From Nocardioides rotundus (lineage in GTDB: Bacteria; Actinomycetota; Actinomycetes; Propionibacteriales; Nocardioidaceae), in assembly GCF_019931675.1 (NCBI RefSeq), contig NZ_CP082922.1:1317001-1381000 (forward strand): a stretch of 64,000 nt of DNA, in the 5' to 3' direction. The notes under the pieces were generated by a model. It was not told the DNA's origin and did no database searches. It saw nothing but the letters and a program-made list of their open reading frames with translations. The translations under genes were made by a program, and so were the position numbers. Positions 45,674 through 53,886 of the stretch are shown one piece after another. Numbering within the stretch: the first letter of the stretch is position 1; each line of letters opens with the position of its first letter.

Positions 45674-45721
45674 CCCTGACGCTGGAAGACGTTGGAAAGT
45701 GTCTTCGCAGGTCAGGGGCCG
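45674..45721. terminator. Long interrupted hairpin
   Basis: CCCCTGAC and GAAGAC on the left pair with GTCTTC and GTCAGGGG on the right, separated by a 4-base internal mismatch (GCTG against GCAG) and a 12-base loop. It is terminator-like. Its right arm contains CGCAGGTCAG, related to the CTGACCTGCG motif found at the repeats nearby. Confidence 0.5.
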
Positions 45722-45773
45722 TTTCAGGCACCTAGCCCGGTGGGCGTCACCCACGCGAGACTAGATGTCGTAG

Positions 45774-45808
45774 TACTGACTGACTGACCCATGCTGACCT
45801 GCGCAAAC
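45774..45808 (+). repeat. Left copy of the 35-bp direct repeat bounding the sulfur module
   Basis: Positions 45774-45808 (TACTGACTGACTGACCCATG, continuing to CTGACCTGCGCAAAC) are identical to 57729-57763. Similarity continues more weakly for about 45 bases after it (TTTGTA...GTAACAG in both). All genes of the sulfur/copper module lie between the two copies, so this may be an attachment or recombination site. Confidence 0.75.
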
Positions 45809-45954
45809 GTCGAGGTTGGCCGGCTGTTTGTACCGGATGTGTAACAGGCTACCGCGTGCTCTGGACGTCCCCGGGTGAGATGGAGCGCCTAGATTGATCT
45901 AGATATCAGCCGCTTTCTAGATTGGCTGCGTCGCGAGCCGGGTACTCGCGCAGA

Positions 45955-46572
45955 TCAATGAGAGTCGTTCGTGCGCCGCGCGGTGACCCAGGTGAACTGT
46001 TGCTCAGCGCGGGCGGGGGTGCGGTGGATCAGCGTTTCGGCGTGGGTGAGGGTGAAGGCGGGTGTGAGAAGGGCGGCGAGGTCGTCGGCTGAGTGGCGGG
46101 CCGTTGGTAGGCCCGAGCAGGACGTGGGTCCGTCGGGGCCGAATGTGGCCAGGACCAGCAGGCCGTCGGGGGAGAGGGTGCGGGCGGCCAGGTCGACGTA
46201 GGCCGCTTGGTGTGCCGGTTCTGTGAGGAAGTGGAGTACGGCGCGGTCGTGCCAGGCGTCGTAGGTGCGCGCGGGCTGCCAGGCGAGGACGTCGCTGACG
46301 ACGTAGGCGACCCGACCCGCGGTGGAGCCGAGACGTTTGTGCGTCACTGCGAGCGCTTCGTGGGAGATGTCGAGCACGGTGATGTCGTCGCGGCCCTCGG
46401 CGAGGAGCGCGTCGGGGAGCCTGGACGCGCCGGCTCCGATGTCGATCACCGAGCCGGGCTGTTGGCGCAGGAGCTCCACGGAGTGGGTGGGCGTCTCTTC
46501 GAACCACGAGACCGTGTCGAGGTCGCGCGACGCGAAGACAGCATCCCAGTGGTCAGCGTTGTCGTCGCTCAT
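45955..46572 (-). CDS. Class I SAM-dependent methyltransferase
   Basis: The 205-residue protein starts at ATG 46572 (SDDNADHWDAVFASRDLDTV). SVIDIGAGASRLPDALLAEG is the SAM-binding motif I, ITVLDISHEALAVTHKRLG motif II and DAWHDRAVLHFL motif IV, with a C-terminal TWVTARR. This methyltransferase type often occurs beside thiosulfate/persulfide and tellurite-type resistance genes, with substrate unknown. It overlaps the DUF2892 gene upstream by 4 bases, so it is the last gene of a leftward operon. Confidence 0.85.
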   Translation of the reverse strand: MSDDNADHWDAVFASRDLDTVSWFEETPTHSVELLRQQPGSVIDIGAGASRLPDALLAEGRDDITVLDISHEALAVTHKRLGSTAGRVAYVVSDVLAWQPARTYDAWHDRAVLHFLTEPAHQAAYVDLAARTLSPDGLLVLATFGPDGPTSCSGLPTARHSADDLAALLTPAFTLTHAETLIHRTPARAEQQFTWVTARRTNDSH

Positions 46573-46772
46573 CGGAAGGCGCACCCGTTGCTGACGCCGA
46601 GCCGCCGGAAGATGACGGCCGCGGGGCAGAAGCCGGTGATGGACGACTGGAGGAGGTTGAGCCCGACGAAGGCGGTCAGCAGCAGCCACCACGGTGATAC
46701 GAGGGCTACCAGCAGTGCGCTGAGCAGGGTCATGGTGCCGGCGAGGAGGAGCACGGCGCGGTCGAGGTTCAT
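46569..46772 (-). CDS. DUF2892 membrane protein (YgaP-like transmembrane part)
   Basis: The 67-residue protein has two helices (VLLLAGTMTLLSALLVALVS and WWLLLTAFVGLNLLQSS) and the conserved ending ITGFCPAAVIFRRLGVSNGC. This is the membrane hairpin fused to rhodanese in YgaP, here as a separate protein. Such proteins are co-encoded with rhodaneses and TauE/SafE proteins in sulfur-handling loci. ATG 46772 overlaps the upstream small gene by 4 bases. Confidence 0.85.
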   Translation of the reverse strand: MNLDRAVLLLAGTMTLLSALLVALVSPWWLLLTAFVGLNLLQSSITGFCPAAVIFRRLGVSNGCAFR

Positions 46773-46936
46773 GCCTTGCCTCCGAAGAGGCGGCTGAAGA
46801 ACCCGGTGCCGGGCTCGTGGGGGTGGCCGGTGCACCGGTCGGCGCGTGGAACGCGGGCGAGGACCTGGTCGACGTGCTGGCCGCAGCCGGCCCAGGTGGT
46901 CTTGCCGCACTTCTTGCAGCTGACTGCTCGGCACAT
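46769..46936 (-). CDS. Small CxxC protein, copy 1
   Basis: The 55-residue protein is MCRAVSCKKCGKTTWAGCGQ, then HVDQVLARVPRADRC and a tail with FFSRLFGGKA. Cysteines in CKKCGK and GCGQH suggest a metal- or sulfane-binding site. A clear AAAGGAG site precedes the ATG at 46936. A homolog lies at 53049-53210 in the same module, so it is a duplicated accessory of this pathway. Confidence 0.75.
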   Translation of the reverse strand: MCRAVSCKKCGKTTWAGCGQHVDQVLARVPRADRCTGHPHEPGTGFFSRLFGGKA

Positions 46937-47086
46937 GGTGAGAGCTCCTTTGGTTCGAGGTGGTGCAGGAAAGGACGAAGGTGGTGCGCGGTGATGTGGG
47001 TGGTGGGTGTGGTCCGGACGCCCGGGGGAGGGCGTCCGGACCACGTGCCGCGGCGTGGGGGATACGCCGCGGCGGTCTAGGGGTGG

Positions 47087-49252
47087 TCAGCCGTGCGAGA
47101 ACGTGATGGTCGGCAGCACCTTGCGCAGCCAGGCCGGCGACCACCAGGCGGCCTTGCCGGTGAGGCGCAGCATGACGGGCAACAGCACGAGCCGCACGAG
47201 GAAGGCGTCGAGAAGCACGGCGACGCCGAGCACGATGCCCATCTCCTTGGGCGGTAGCGGGCCGGAGAGCGCGAAGGTGAAGAACACCGCGACCATGACC
47301 GCGCCGGCGGCGAAGATGACCCGTCCGGAGTGGGTCAGCGAGCCGACCATCGCGTCCTTCGGGTCGCCCGAGTGCTCGTAGTGCTCCTTGGCCGACGCGA
47401 GCAGGAACACCGTGTAGTCCATCGCGATCGCGAAGATCATGGCGAAGAAGAACACCGGAGCCCACGCGTCGAGGAAGCCCTGGCTCTCGAAGCCGAGGAA
47501 GTCGGCGCCGATGCCTTCTTGGAAAACCAGACGGGCCACGCCGAACGCGGCGGCGGTCGAGAGCAGGCTGGCCAGCGTGCCGAGCAGCGAGATCAGCGGC
47601 GCCTGGAGCGCGACGAGCAGCAACAGGAAGCCGAGCACGAGGACGACGCCGATGACCAGGGGCGTGGATTCGTCGAGCTGGGCCTTGAGGTCGAGGTTCT
47701 CCACCGCCGCTCCTCCGACGAGCGCGCTGTCGGGCAGGTCGGCGCGCAGCCGGTCGACGGTGTCGCTGAGGGCGGGGTCGGAGGGGTCGACGGTCGGGAC
47801 GGCCTGGATGAGGACCAGCCCGCTGTCGTCGGCCGCCGGCATGGAGGGCATCGCTCCGGCGATGCCGGGGTCGGAGGCAAGTACCGTGCTCGCGGTCTCG
47901 GCGTCGGAGGCCGTCATCACTATTTGGAGTGTGCCGGGTGCACCTTCACCGAAGGACTCCTGGACCAGGTCGTAGCCGATCCGGGCGCTGGCGTCCTCGG
48001 GCAGGACCTTGATGGAGGGCATGGCGGTCTTGAGTCCGATGATCGGTGCGGCGAGCGCGAGGAGCACGATGAGCGCGCTCAGTCCCCAGACGAGCGGTCG
48101 CTTCCAGAGTCGCTCGCCCCAGGCGGCGAACTTCGGGGAGCGGTGCTCTCCGGTCTTGACCCACGGCAGGGACAGCTTGTTGATCTTGTGGTCGAGCTTG
48201 AACAGCACCAGTGGCAGCAGGGTCAGGGTCGCGGCCAGGACGAAGACGACCGAGAGCATGATCCCGCCGGCCATGGACCGGAAGGACGGCGAAGGCACCA
48301 GCATCACGGCCGACAGCGAGATCAGCACGGTGGCGCCGGAGAGGAGGACGGCCTTGCCGGCGGTGTCCATGGTCTCGGCGACGGCCTGACGCGCGGAGTT
48401 GCCCGAACCCATGCGGGATGCGCGATAGCGGACGACGAGGAACAGCGCGTAGTCGATGCCGAGCGCGAGGGCGAACATCATCGCGAAGTTCATCGCCCAG
48501 ATGGAGACCGGGACGAGCTCGTTGATGAGGACCAGCGAGCCGGCGGAGGCGACCAGTCCGGCGAGGGTCAGGATGAGGGGGAGGCCCGCGGCGACCAGTG
48601 CGCCGAAGGCGAGCACCAGGATCGCCATGGTGACGGGCCAGGACACCATCTCGGACTTCAGCATCGCCTCGAGGTTGGCCTCGTTGAAGTCCGACCAGAG
48701 CAGCGAGGAACCGGTCGGGTTGACCTGGATGCCCTCGACCGAGAGGTCCTGGAGGTCGCCCTTCAGGTCGGTGGCGACACGGACCATCTCGTTGGTGTCG
48801 GCACCCGCTCCCGCGAGGATGATCGCGGTGCTGCCGTCCTGGCTGATGGTCGCGCCGGGCATCGGCGCGATCACGTCGGCGATGCGGGGCTCGGCCTCGA
48901 GCAGCCGGGTCACCTGGGCGAGGACCTCGGCGCCGGGGCCCTCGGTGACGGGTCCGTCGGTGGAGTGCACGACGACCTGGATGGCGGAGGAGGCGTTGCC
49001 GCCGAAGCTCTTCTGGGCGAGCTCGCGCGCGGCGACGGACTCCGAGCCGTCGGCCTGCCAGCCGGCGCCGGACAGGTTGTGCTCGACCTGGGGTGCGAAG
49101 GCGCCCAAGCCCACGATGAGGAGCAGCCAGACGGCGGTGACGAGCTTGGCGTGGCTGGTCACCCAGAGGCCGAGGCGGCCGAGGGGTCCGGGGCGGAAGC
49201 CGGGTGTGAAGTCGGGGGAGGCGCCCTTCGACGGGGCGGTGGTGGTGCTCAT
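47087..49252 (-). CDS. MMPL-family RND transporter
   Basis: The 721-residue protein starts at ATG 49252. It has the MMPL layout: one N-terminal helix (LVTAVWLLLIVGLGAFAPQV), an external domain, five helices with ALALGIDYALFLVVRYRASR, a second external domain and a final helix bundle with FFFAMIFAIAMDYTVFLLAS. The GIDYALF and AMDYTVF segments hold the proton-relay aspartates and tyrosines. MMPL proteins export lipids, drugs or small thiols. In this module a toxic sulfur or metal compound is possible. A fragment of a second MMPL gene is at 52789. Confidence 0.92.
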   Translation of the reverse strand: MSTTTAPSKGASPDFTPGFRPGPLGRLGLWVTSHAKLVTAVWLLLIVGLGAFAPQVEHNLSGAGWQADGSESVAARELAQKSFGGNASSAIQVVVHSTDGPVTEGPGAEVLAQVTRLLEAEPRIADVIAPMPGATISQDGSTAIILAGAGADTNEMVRVATDLKGDLQDLSVEGIQVNPTGSSLLWSDFNEANLEAMLKSEMVSWPVTMAILVLAFGALVAAGLPLILTLAGLVASAGSLVLINELVPVSIWAMNFAMMFALALGIDYALFLVVRYRASRMGSGNSARQAVAETMDTAGKAVLLSGATVLISLSAVMLVPSPSFRSMAGGIMLSVVFVLAATLTLLPLVLFKLDHKINKLSLPWVKTGEHRSPKFAAWGERLWKRPLVWGLSALIVLLALAAPIIGLKTAMPSIKVLPEDASARIGYDLVQESFGEGAPGTLQIVMTASDAETASTVLASDPGIAGAMPSMPAADDSGLVLIQAVPTVDPSDPALSDTVDRLRADLPDSALVGGAAVENLDLKAQLDESTPLVIGVVLVLGFLLLLVALQAPLISLLGTLASLLSTAAAFGVARLVFQEGIGADFLGFESQGFLDAWAPVFFFAMIFAIAMDYTVFLLASAKEHYEHSGDPKDAMVGSLTHSGRVIFAAGAVMVAVFFTFALSGPLPPKEMGIVLGVAVLLDAFLVRLVLLPVMLRLTGKAAWWSPAWLRKVLPTITFSHG

Positions 49253-49289
49253 GGATGTTCCGTTCGGTGAGGGTGAGCGATGGGTGTGA

Positions 49290-50114
49290 TCAGAGAAGGG
49301 CGGGGACCGCGCGGGCGGCGGTGTAGACGGCGACGCCGAGGACCAGGACGGCGAAGGCCGCCTGGAGGCGGTGGGTGCCGACACGGTCGGCGAGGCGGGC
49401 CCCTGCGACGGCTGCTGCCGCCGACGTTGCGGTGAGGACGGCGACGGACGTCCAGTCCGGCGTGGCGCCAGCACCGGCCCGGACTGCCAGCGCTGCGGCG
49501 CTGGTGATGGTGATGACCACCAGTGACGTGCCTGCGGCGTACTCCATCGGCAGCGCGAGGGCGAGCAGGAGGGCGGGGACGACGAGGAAGCCGCCGCCGA
49601 CGCCCAGGAAGCCGGTCAGTGCCCCGACGACGGTGGCGGTCAGCAGCACCTTGAGGGCCCGGGGGCACTGGCAGGCGAACGTCGGGCTGAACGTGATGAT
49701 CGGGTCGTCCAGGGTGGGCCGCGCGGCGTGCCGAGCGTCGTCTCCGCGACGGTGGCGTAGCTGGCGCCAGGCCAGCGTCCCGCCGACCAGCAGCATCAGG
49801 GCGGCGAAGGCGGCCAACAGGACCTCCTCGGAGACCCGATCGGACGCCTCCGCTCCCGCCACCGCCCCGCCGATCGCGACCAGGCCGAAGACCAGGCCGC
49901 GGCCGAGCAGCACGTTGCCCGCGCGGTGTGCGGCGATCGCCCCGATCAGGGAGGTGACGCCGACGACCACCAGCGACCCGGTCGTCGCCTGGGAGGCGGA
50001 CTGGTCGAGCAGGTACACCAGCACCGGCACGGCCAGGATCGAGCCGCCGCCACCGAGTGCCCCCAGGGACAGGCCGATGAGCGCGCCGGCGGCGACGGCG
50101 AGGAGCAGTGTCAT
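49290..50114 (-). CDS. TauE/SafE sulfite/organosulfur permease
   Basis: The 274-residue membrane protein has eight or so helices. TLLLAVAAGALIGLSLGALG followed by GGGSILAVPVLVYLLDQSAS and the repeated half TGFLGVGGGFLVVPALLLAL form the family's duplicated G-x-G-G-G motifs. TauE/SafE proteins move sulfite, thiosulfate or sulfoacetate. The start is ATG 50114, 1 base from the stop of the upstream persulfide dioxygenase gene. Confidence 0.88.
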   Translation of the reverse strand: MTLLLAVAAGALIGLSLGALGGGGSILAVPVLVYLLDQSASQATTGSLVVVGVTSLIGAIAAHRAGNVLLGRGLVFGLVAIGGAVAGAEASDRVSEEVLLAAFAALMLLVGGTLAWRQLRHRRGDDARHAARPTLDDPIITFSPTFACQCPRALKVLLTATVVGALTGFLGVGGGFLVVPALLLALALPMEYAAGTSLVVITITSAAALAVRAGAGATPDWTSVAVLTATSAAAAVAGARLADRVGTHRLQAAFAVLVLGVAVYTAARAVPALL

Positions 50115-50115
50115 C

Positions 50116-51606
50116 TCAGGCGTCGGGCCCGTCGGCACCGTCGGTCGTGTCGGTGCTGTCGTCTTCGGGGCTCACCAGGTGCAGACCGACCTTCTCGGCG
50201 TTCTCGAAGGAGTCGTCGACTGCGACGGGGGTCCGGCCGGCGGCGGCGACGAACGAGGCAGCGACCGAGGCGCGGTAGCCGCTGGCGCAGTGCACCCACA
50301 CCTCACCGGCGGGCACCTCGCCGACGCGACGGGGCAGTTCGTGGATCGGGATGTTGACCGCCCCGGCAATCGCTGCACCCTCGTACTCGTCGGCGCGGCG
50401 CACGTCGAGTACGACGACGTCGCGGTGGTGACGCACCTGCGCCAAATCGGCGAAGGTGGCGGTGGGGAAGCTACCGAGGTCGCCGTCGCTCCAGTTTTGT
50501 GGTCCTCCGGTGGCCTGGGCTGCGGGCCGGTCGATGCCGATCCGGACCAGCTCGCGCTGGGCGGTGGCTACGTCCTCGGCGGTCTCGCCGAGCAGGGTCA
50601 CGGCGGTGCCCCATTCGATCAGCCAGCCCAGGTAGGTCGAGAAGGCACCGTCGAGGCCGAAGTTGAAGGTGCCGGGGGCGTGCCCGGCGGCGAAGGCCTT
50701 GCGGTTGCGCAGGTCCACCACCCACTCTCCGGCCTCGATCCGGCGCCGCAGCTCGGTCGCGTCGGCTTCCTGGACAGGGGAGAGGTCGGGCGCGGATGGG
50801 CCAGCGGCGTTGGCCGGTGACATGTGGACGTAGTACGCCGGCCAGGCACCGAGGCCGTCGAGGAGCTCGCGGACGTAGGTCTCCTCGTCCTGGGTCAGGA
50901 CCGGGTTCGAGCGCTTCTCCTTCCCGATGGTCGAGGCGGTGGCGTCGGACTGGGTGGCCGAGCAGAAGGACCCGAACCCATGGGTCGGGTAGACCTCGGC
51001 CTCGTCGGGAAGCTCGGCTGCGAGCTTGTGCGCGGAGGCGTGCTGGTGGCGTACCAGCGCGTCGGTGTGCTCCTCGCCGAGCAGGTCGGGTCGGCCGGTG
51101 GCGCCGTAGAGCAGCGAGCCGCCGGTGAACACGGCGTACGGCTCCTCGCCGTCGGGGCCGTCGACCGAGAGCGCGTAGGAGAGGTGGGTGAAGGTGTGGC
51201 CGGGGGTGGCGATCGCGCGGACGCGCATGCGGTCGCCGACCTCGACGACCTCGCCGTCGGCGATCGGGGTGCGGTCGAAGGACACGTCGTCCTCGCCGTT
51301 GACCAGGTAGGCCGCTCCGGTTGTCTGCGCGAGCGCCAGGCCACCGGTGACGTAGTCGTTGTGGATGTGGGTCTCAAAGACGTGGGTCAATCGGACCCCG
51401 TCGGCCTCGAGCACCTCCAGCACCCGGTCGATGTCGCGCTGCGGGTCGATCACGAGGGCGACTTCACCGTCGTGGACCACGTAGGTGCGGTCGCCGAGGG
51501 ACGGCGTCTCCAGGGTCCGGACGGTCAGCCCGTCGGCTGGCCGCTGCTGCGCCTCCTCGGTCGCCGAGGCCGGCGCGGGTGTCTCGGTGGTGGTGTCGTC
51601 AGTCAT
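50116..51606 (-). CDS. Persulfide dioxygenase (MBL fold) fused to rhodanese domains
   Basis: The 496-residue protein has an N-terminal metallo-beta-lactamase domain (25-265) with FETHIHNDYVTGG (metal ligands), ATPGHTFTHLSYA and VYPTHGFGSFC. The first rhodanese domain (about 285-370) lacks an obvious active cysteine. The second (about 385-485) has WVHCASGYRASVAASF with a CASGYR active loop. ETHE1-type enzymes oxidise persulfides to sulfite, and the rhodanese part can move sulfane sulfur to thiosulfate. It fits the CstR-like regulator and TauE gene beside it. Confidence 0.9.
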   Translation of the reverse strand: MTDDTTTETPAPASATEEAQQRPADGLTVRTLETPSLGDRTYVVHDGEVALVIDPQRDIDRVLEVLEADGVRLTHVFETHIHNDYVTGGLALAQTTGAAYLVNGEDDVSFDRTPIADGEVVEVGDRMRVRAIATPGHTFTHLSYALSVDGPDGEEPYAVFTGGSLLYGATGRPDLLGEEHTDALVRHQHASAHKLAAELPDEAEVYPTHGFGSFCSATQSDATASTIGKEKRSNPVLTQDEETYVRELLDGLGAWPAYYVHMSPANAAGPSAPDLSPVQEADATELRRRIEAGEWVVDLRNRKAFAAGHAPGTFNFGLDGAFSTYLGWLIEWGTAVTLLGETAEDVATAQRELVRIGIDRPAAQATGGPQNWSDGDLGSFPTATFADLAQVRHHRDVVVLDVRRADEYEGAAIAGAVNIPIHELPRRVGEVPAGEVWVHCASGYRASVAASFVAAAGRTPVAVDDSFENAEKVGLHLVSPEDDSTDTTDGADGPDA

Positions 51607-51615
51607 ATGTTCGCC

Positions 51616-51918
51616 TCACTTCTCGATCGGTCGCCCGGAGCGGATCCAGGCTCTGGTGCCACCGGCGACATTCATCGCGTCGAAGCCGTTGGCGGTCAGG
51701 ACGTCGGCCATCGCGCTGCTGCGATTGCCCGAGGCGCACACCACGTGCACCGGTCGGTTCGGGTCAATCTCGCCCAGGCGGGCGGTCAGCTGGCCCATCG
51801 GGATGTTGGTCGCACCGGGCACGTGGCCCTCGCGGAACTCCGCAGGCTCGCGGACGTCGATGACAGGCGCGCCCTGATCGAGCGCTGCAGCGAGCTGGTC
51901 GACGGTGGTCTCACACAT
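51616..51918 (-). CDS. Single-domain rhodanese
   Basis: The 100-residue rhodanese contains APVIDVREPAEFREGHVPGA and HVVCASGNRSSAMADVL, with the active loop CASGNR. It transfers sulfane sulfur between persulfide carriers. It is the first gene of the leftward operon after the divergent promoter, whose twin CsoR/CstR-type boxes lie about 45-90 bases upstream. AGGGACTCC before the ATG contains the probable ribosome site on its complement (GGAGTCCCT). Confidence 0.92.
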   Translation of the reverse strand: MCETTVDQLAAALDQGAPVIDVREPAEFREGHVPGATNIPMGQLTARLGEIDPNRPVHVVCASGNRSSAMADVLTANGFDAMNVAGGTRAWIRSGRPIEK

Positions 51919-51960
51919 GGAGGGACTCCTTCACTGGCTGATCGAACCTGGTTACAACAC

Positions 51961-51976
51961 AACCCCCGGGGGGGTT
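51961..51976. promoter_or_regulatory. CsoR/CstR-type operator, box 1
   Basis: AACCCCCGGGGGGGTT is a near-perfect palindrome matching the A-T-rich-flanked G/C tract pattern of CsoR and CstR operators. It lies between the divergent rhodanese and DUF302 genes. A second identical 16-mer starts 34 bases later. Confidence 0.75.
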
Positions 51977-51994
51977 CGAGACACAAGTTAGCAT

Positions 51995-52010
51995 AACCCC
52001 CGGGGGGGTT
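51995..52010. promoter_or_regulatory. CsoR/CstR-type operator, box 2
   Basis: This is an identical copy of box 1 within ATAACCC...GGGTTGTAC, 34 bases (about three helical turns) further on and 60 bases before the DUF302 ATG. The spacing puts both boxes on the same face of DNA. The repressor encoded at 52507 probably binds both and controls both directions. Confidence 0.75.
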
Positions 52011-52069
52011 GTACAGTTGGCGGACGAGGCCCCCGGAAGGGCCACCAAGGACCAACGAAAGGCAGGACG

Positions 52070-52507
52070 ATGGCCGACTACACGCTCGCGATCACCACGG
52101 AGCGCACCTACGAGGAGACGGTGGCTGCCGTGCGCGAGCAGCTCGCCGAGGCAGGCTTCGGCGTGCTCACCGAGATCGACCTGAAGTCGACCCTCAAGAC
52201 CAAGCTCGACGTCGACGTCGCCCCCCAGGTCATCCTCGGCGCCTGCCGCCCGCAGCTCGCCCACCAGGCACTGCAGGTTGAGCCGTCCATCGCGGCGCTG
52301 CTGCCGTGCAACGTCGTCGTCCGCTCGGTGGGAGAGAAGGCCACGGTTGTCGAGGCCTTCGACCCGGCGATGATGACGTCGTTCGTCGCCGAGCCGAGCG
52401 AAGCGCTGCGTGCCGTCTCCGAGGACGCACGGGCGCGACTCCTTACGGCGCTGTCGGCCGTCGCCGCTGGCCCTATTGCTTCTACCCAGAACGGAGGGCA
52501 GGCCTGA
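52070..52507 (+). CDS. DUF302 domain protein
   Basis: The 145-residue protein starts DYTLAITTERTYEETVAAVR and has LKTKLDVDVAPQVILGACRP, LLPCNVVVRSVGEKATVVEA and FDPAMM, the conserved DUF302 core. The family is common in sulfur-oxidising and persulfide-handling loci. No reaction is established. It is the first gene of the rightward operon, with AAAGGCAGGACG before the ATG, and its stop overlaps the repressor start as TGATG. Confidence 0.88.
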   Translation: MADYTLAITTERTYEETVAAVREQLAEAGFGVLTEIDLKSTLKTKLDVDVAPQVILGACRPQLAHQALQVEPSIAALLPCNVVVRSVGEKATVVEAFDPAMMTSFVAEPSEALRAVSEDARARLLTALSAVAAGPIASTQNGGQA

Positions 52508-52773
52508 TGGACCTCGAGCCCACCGAGATCAAGGCGATCATCACCCGTATGAAGCGCGCCAACGGCCACCTCGCCCACGTGATCCGCATGATGGAGGAAG
52601 GCTCCGATTGCGAGTCTGTCCTTACCCAACTCGCCGCGGTCAACAAGGCCCTCTCCCGTGCTGGCTACGCCATCGTTGCCACCGGGCTGCAGCACTGCCT
52701 CGCCGAGTCCAACGAGGGTCTCGACGGCGTGGACGTCAAGAAGATGGAGAAGCTCTTCCTCGCCCTGGCCTGA
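52507..52773 (+). CDS. CsoR-family repressor, probably CstR-like persulfide sensor
   Basis: The 88-residue protein is of the CsoR/RcnR/CstR (DUF156) family: IKAIITRMKRANGHLAHVIR, SDCESVLTQLAAVNKALSRA and GLQHCLAESNEGLDGV. The two conserved cysteines are present. The copper-binding His that lies four residues before the second Cys in CsoR is replaced by Gly. A two-Cys, no-His set is the pattern of CstR, which senses persulfides by forming a tri- or disulfide. Context with persulfide dioxygenase agrees. It should bind the two boxes at 51961 and 51995. Confidence 0.85.
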   Translation: MDLEPTEIKAIITRMKRANGHLAHVIRMMEEGSDCESVLTQLAAVNKALSRAGYAIVATGLQHCLAESNEGLDGVDVKKMEKLFLALA

Positions 52774-52788
52774 GGCGGTCCATCCGCG

Positions 52789-53020
52789 GAGCTCACGACC
52801 CGGTGCCGGTGTTCTTCTTCGTCATGATCTTCGCGATCGCGATGGACTACACCGTCTTCCTGCTCGCCCCCGGCAAGGAGCACTACGAGCGGTACGGGAA
52901 CCCGACGGATGCCATCGTCGGTTCCCTGGCCCATCCCGAGCGCGTGATCTTCGCCGCCGGTGCCGTCATGGTCGCGGTGATCTTCACCTTCGCACCGGCT
53001 GAACCCACACCTCGTCGCAC
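52789..53020 (+). pseudogene. MMPL transporter fragment
   Basis: The frame VPVFFFVMIFAIAMDYTVFL and the following NPTDAIVGSLAHPERVIFAA match residues around the AMDYTVF helix of the complete MMPL gene at 47087-49252 (FFFAMIFAIAMDYTVFLLAS). Similarity ends near the FTFA helix. Both ends of the gene are missing, so this is a duplicated remnant. It is followed by a copy of the small CxxC gene, as the full MMPL gene is. Confidence 0.75.
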
Positions 53021-53048
53021 CACCGACCCTCGAGAACAGGAGCACACC

Positions 53049-53210
53049 ATGCGCCTTGCCACGACATGCCGCACCTGCGGCAGGTCCACCTGGACAGGCT
53101 GCGGCCAACACGCCAACCAGGTGCGGACCTCCTCCCCAGACCAGTGGTGGCCCCGCCACCCACAACCGGACCGGAAGGCCAGCTGGCTCACTCGCGTCCT
53201 CAATGGGTGA
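53049..53210 (+). CDS. Small CxxC protein, copy 2
   Basis: The 53-residue protein is MRLATTCRTCGRSTWTGCGQ, then HANQVRTSSPDQW, with a CRTCGR and GCGQH pair like copy 1 at 46769. An AGGAG site lies 6 bases before ATG 53049. The neighbouring MMPL fragment indicates that an MMPL-CxxC gene pair was duplicated and partly lost here. Confidence 0.7.
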   Translation: MRLATTCRTCGRSTWTGCGQHANQVRTSSPDQWWPRHPQPDRKASWLTRVLNG

Positions 53211-53619
53211 GCGGAGATGACCAAACGTCTTATGGAGCACGCCGATCCGGACGGAGTGACACTTTGGCGCCCCGGCCGACGCGCCCCGCACCTACCGTCT
53301 ATCGGGGCGGCCATCCCGTCGCGCCGGCTCGCGGCTCGGCGCACAGAGTTCGGTCGTCACTGGCGCCGTCGGATGCAGGCAAAGACGCGCCGAGACCCGA
53401 ACCCGGGGCCCTTTCAACGCGCCCGCCGGCCAAGAAGCCCGTCCGTCCCACCCTCGGACGATCAGGGCCAGGACCATGCCCGAGTGGGACCGCTGCGGTC
53501 GTCGCCCGCGAATCGCAACTCGGGTTCATCGACTGCACCCGCCGGTCGGCCGGCGCCAAGCAGCAGAAGCGGCCGTCAACTATCCAGCGGGACGAACACA
53601 ACACACAAGAAGGGTTCCG
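53211..53619. other. Stretch without a convincing gene
   Basis: An open frame of 136 codons starts at ATG 53217. Its translation is dominated by Arg, Pro and Ser with no recognisable motif, and other frames are equally open, so I do not call it a gene. No repeats or hairpins stand out. Confidence 0.4.
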
Positions 53620-53886
53620 ATGATTGAGCCACTCAACGTTTTCACCGCCGCCGCGCCGGGCGGCCTTGTCTCGGTGGGTCCCGGCTGGCGGAGCCCAACC
53701 GCCTGGGCGATAGCCGGCCTCGCGATCGCCGTGCTCGCTTTGATCGCTAGATGGGCCACCGGCCGCCGGCGCCGAAGGGTAGACGCGCATGTCCCGACCC
53801 CAGGAGTCGGGGGACTGCCACATTGGCGGGCAACGACACAACGAGGTCTGACACAGACAGAGAAGCCAGAGAAGGAGCGATCATGA
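53620..53886 (+). CDS. Small single-helix membrane protein
   Basis: The 88-residue product from ATG 53620 (AAGAAGGG upstream) is IEPLNVFTAAAPGGLVSVGP, one hydrophobic helix (AWAIAGLAIAVLALIARWA), then a basic tail ATGRRRRRVDAHVP. Its function is unknown. The stop overlaps the SHOCT gene's start (ATGA region, 53883-53886), so it is part of the copper/multicopper oxidase operon. Confidence 0.6.
   Translation: MIEPLNVFTAAAPGGLVSVGPGWRSPTAWAIAGLAIAVLALIARWATGRRRRRVDAHVPTPGVGGLPHWRATTQRGLTQTEKPEKERS

Larger units (their letters stand above)
45301..45954. other. Gene-free region before the sulfur module
   Basis: I see no convincing gene in these 654 bases. The first 370 bases carry only short shadow frames. 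The rest holds a long hairpin (45674-45721) and the left copy of the 35-bp repeat (45774-45808). Confidence 0.6.

Noticed and set aside
53217..53627. Open frame of 136 codons in the sulfur module
   Set aside because: Arg/Pro/Ser-rich translation without motifs, with other frames equally open; not supportable as a gene.
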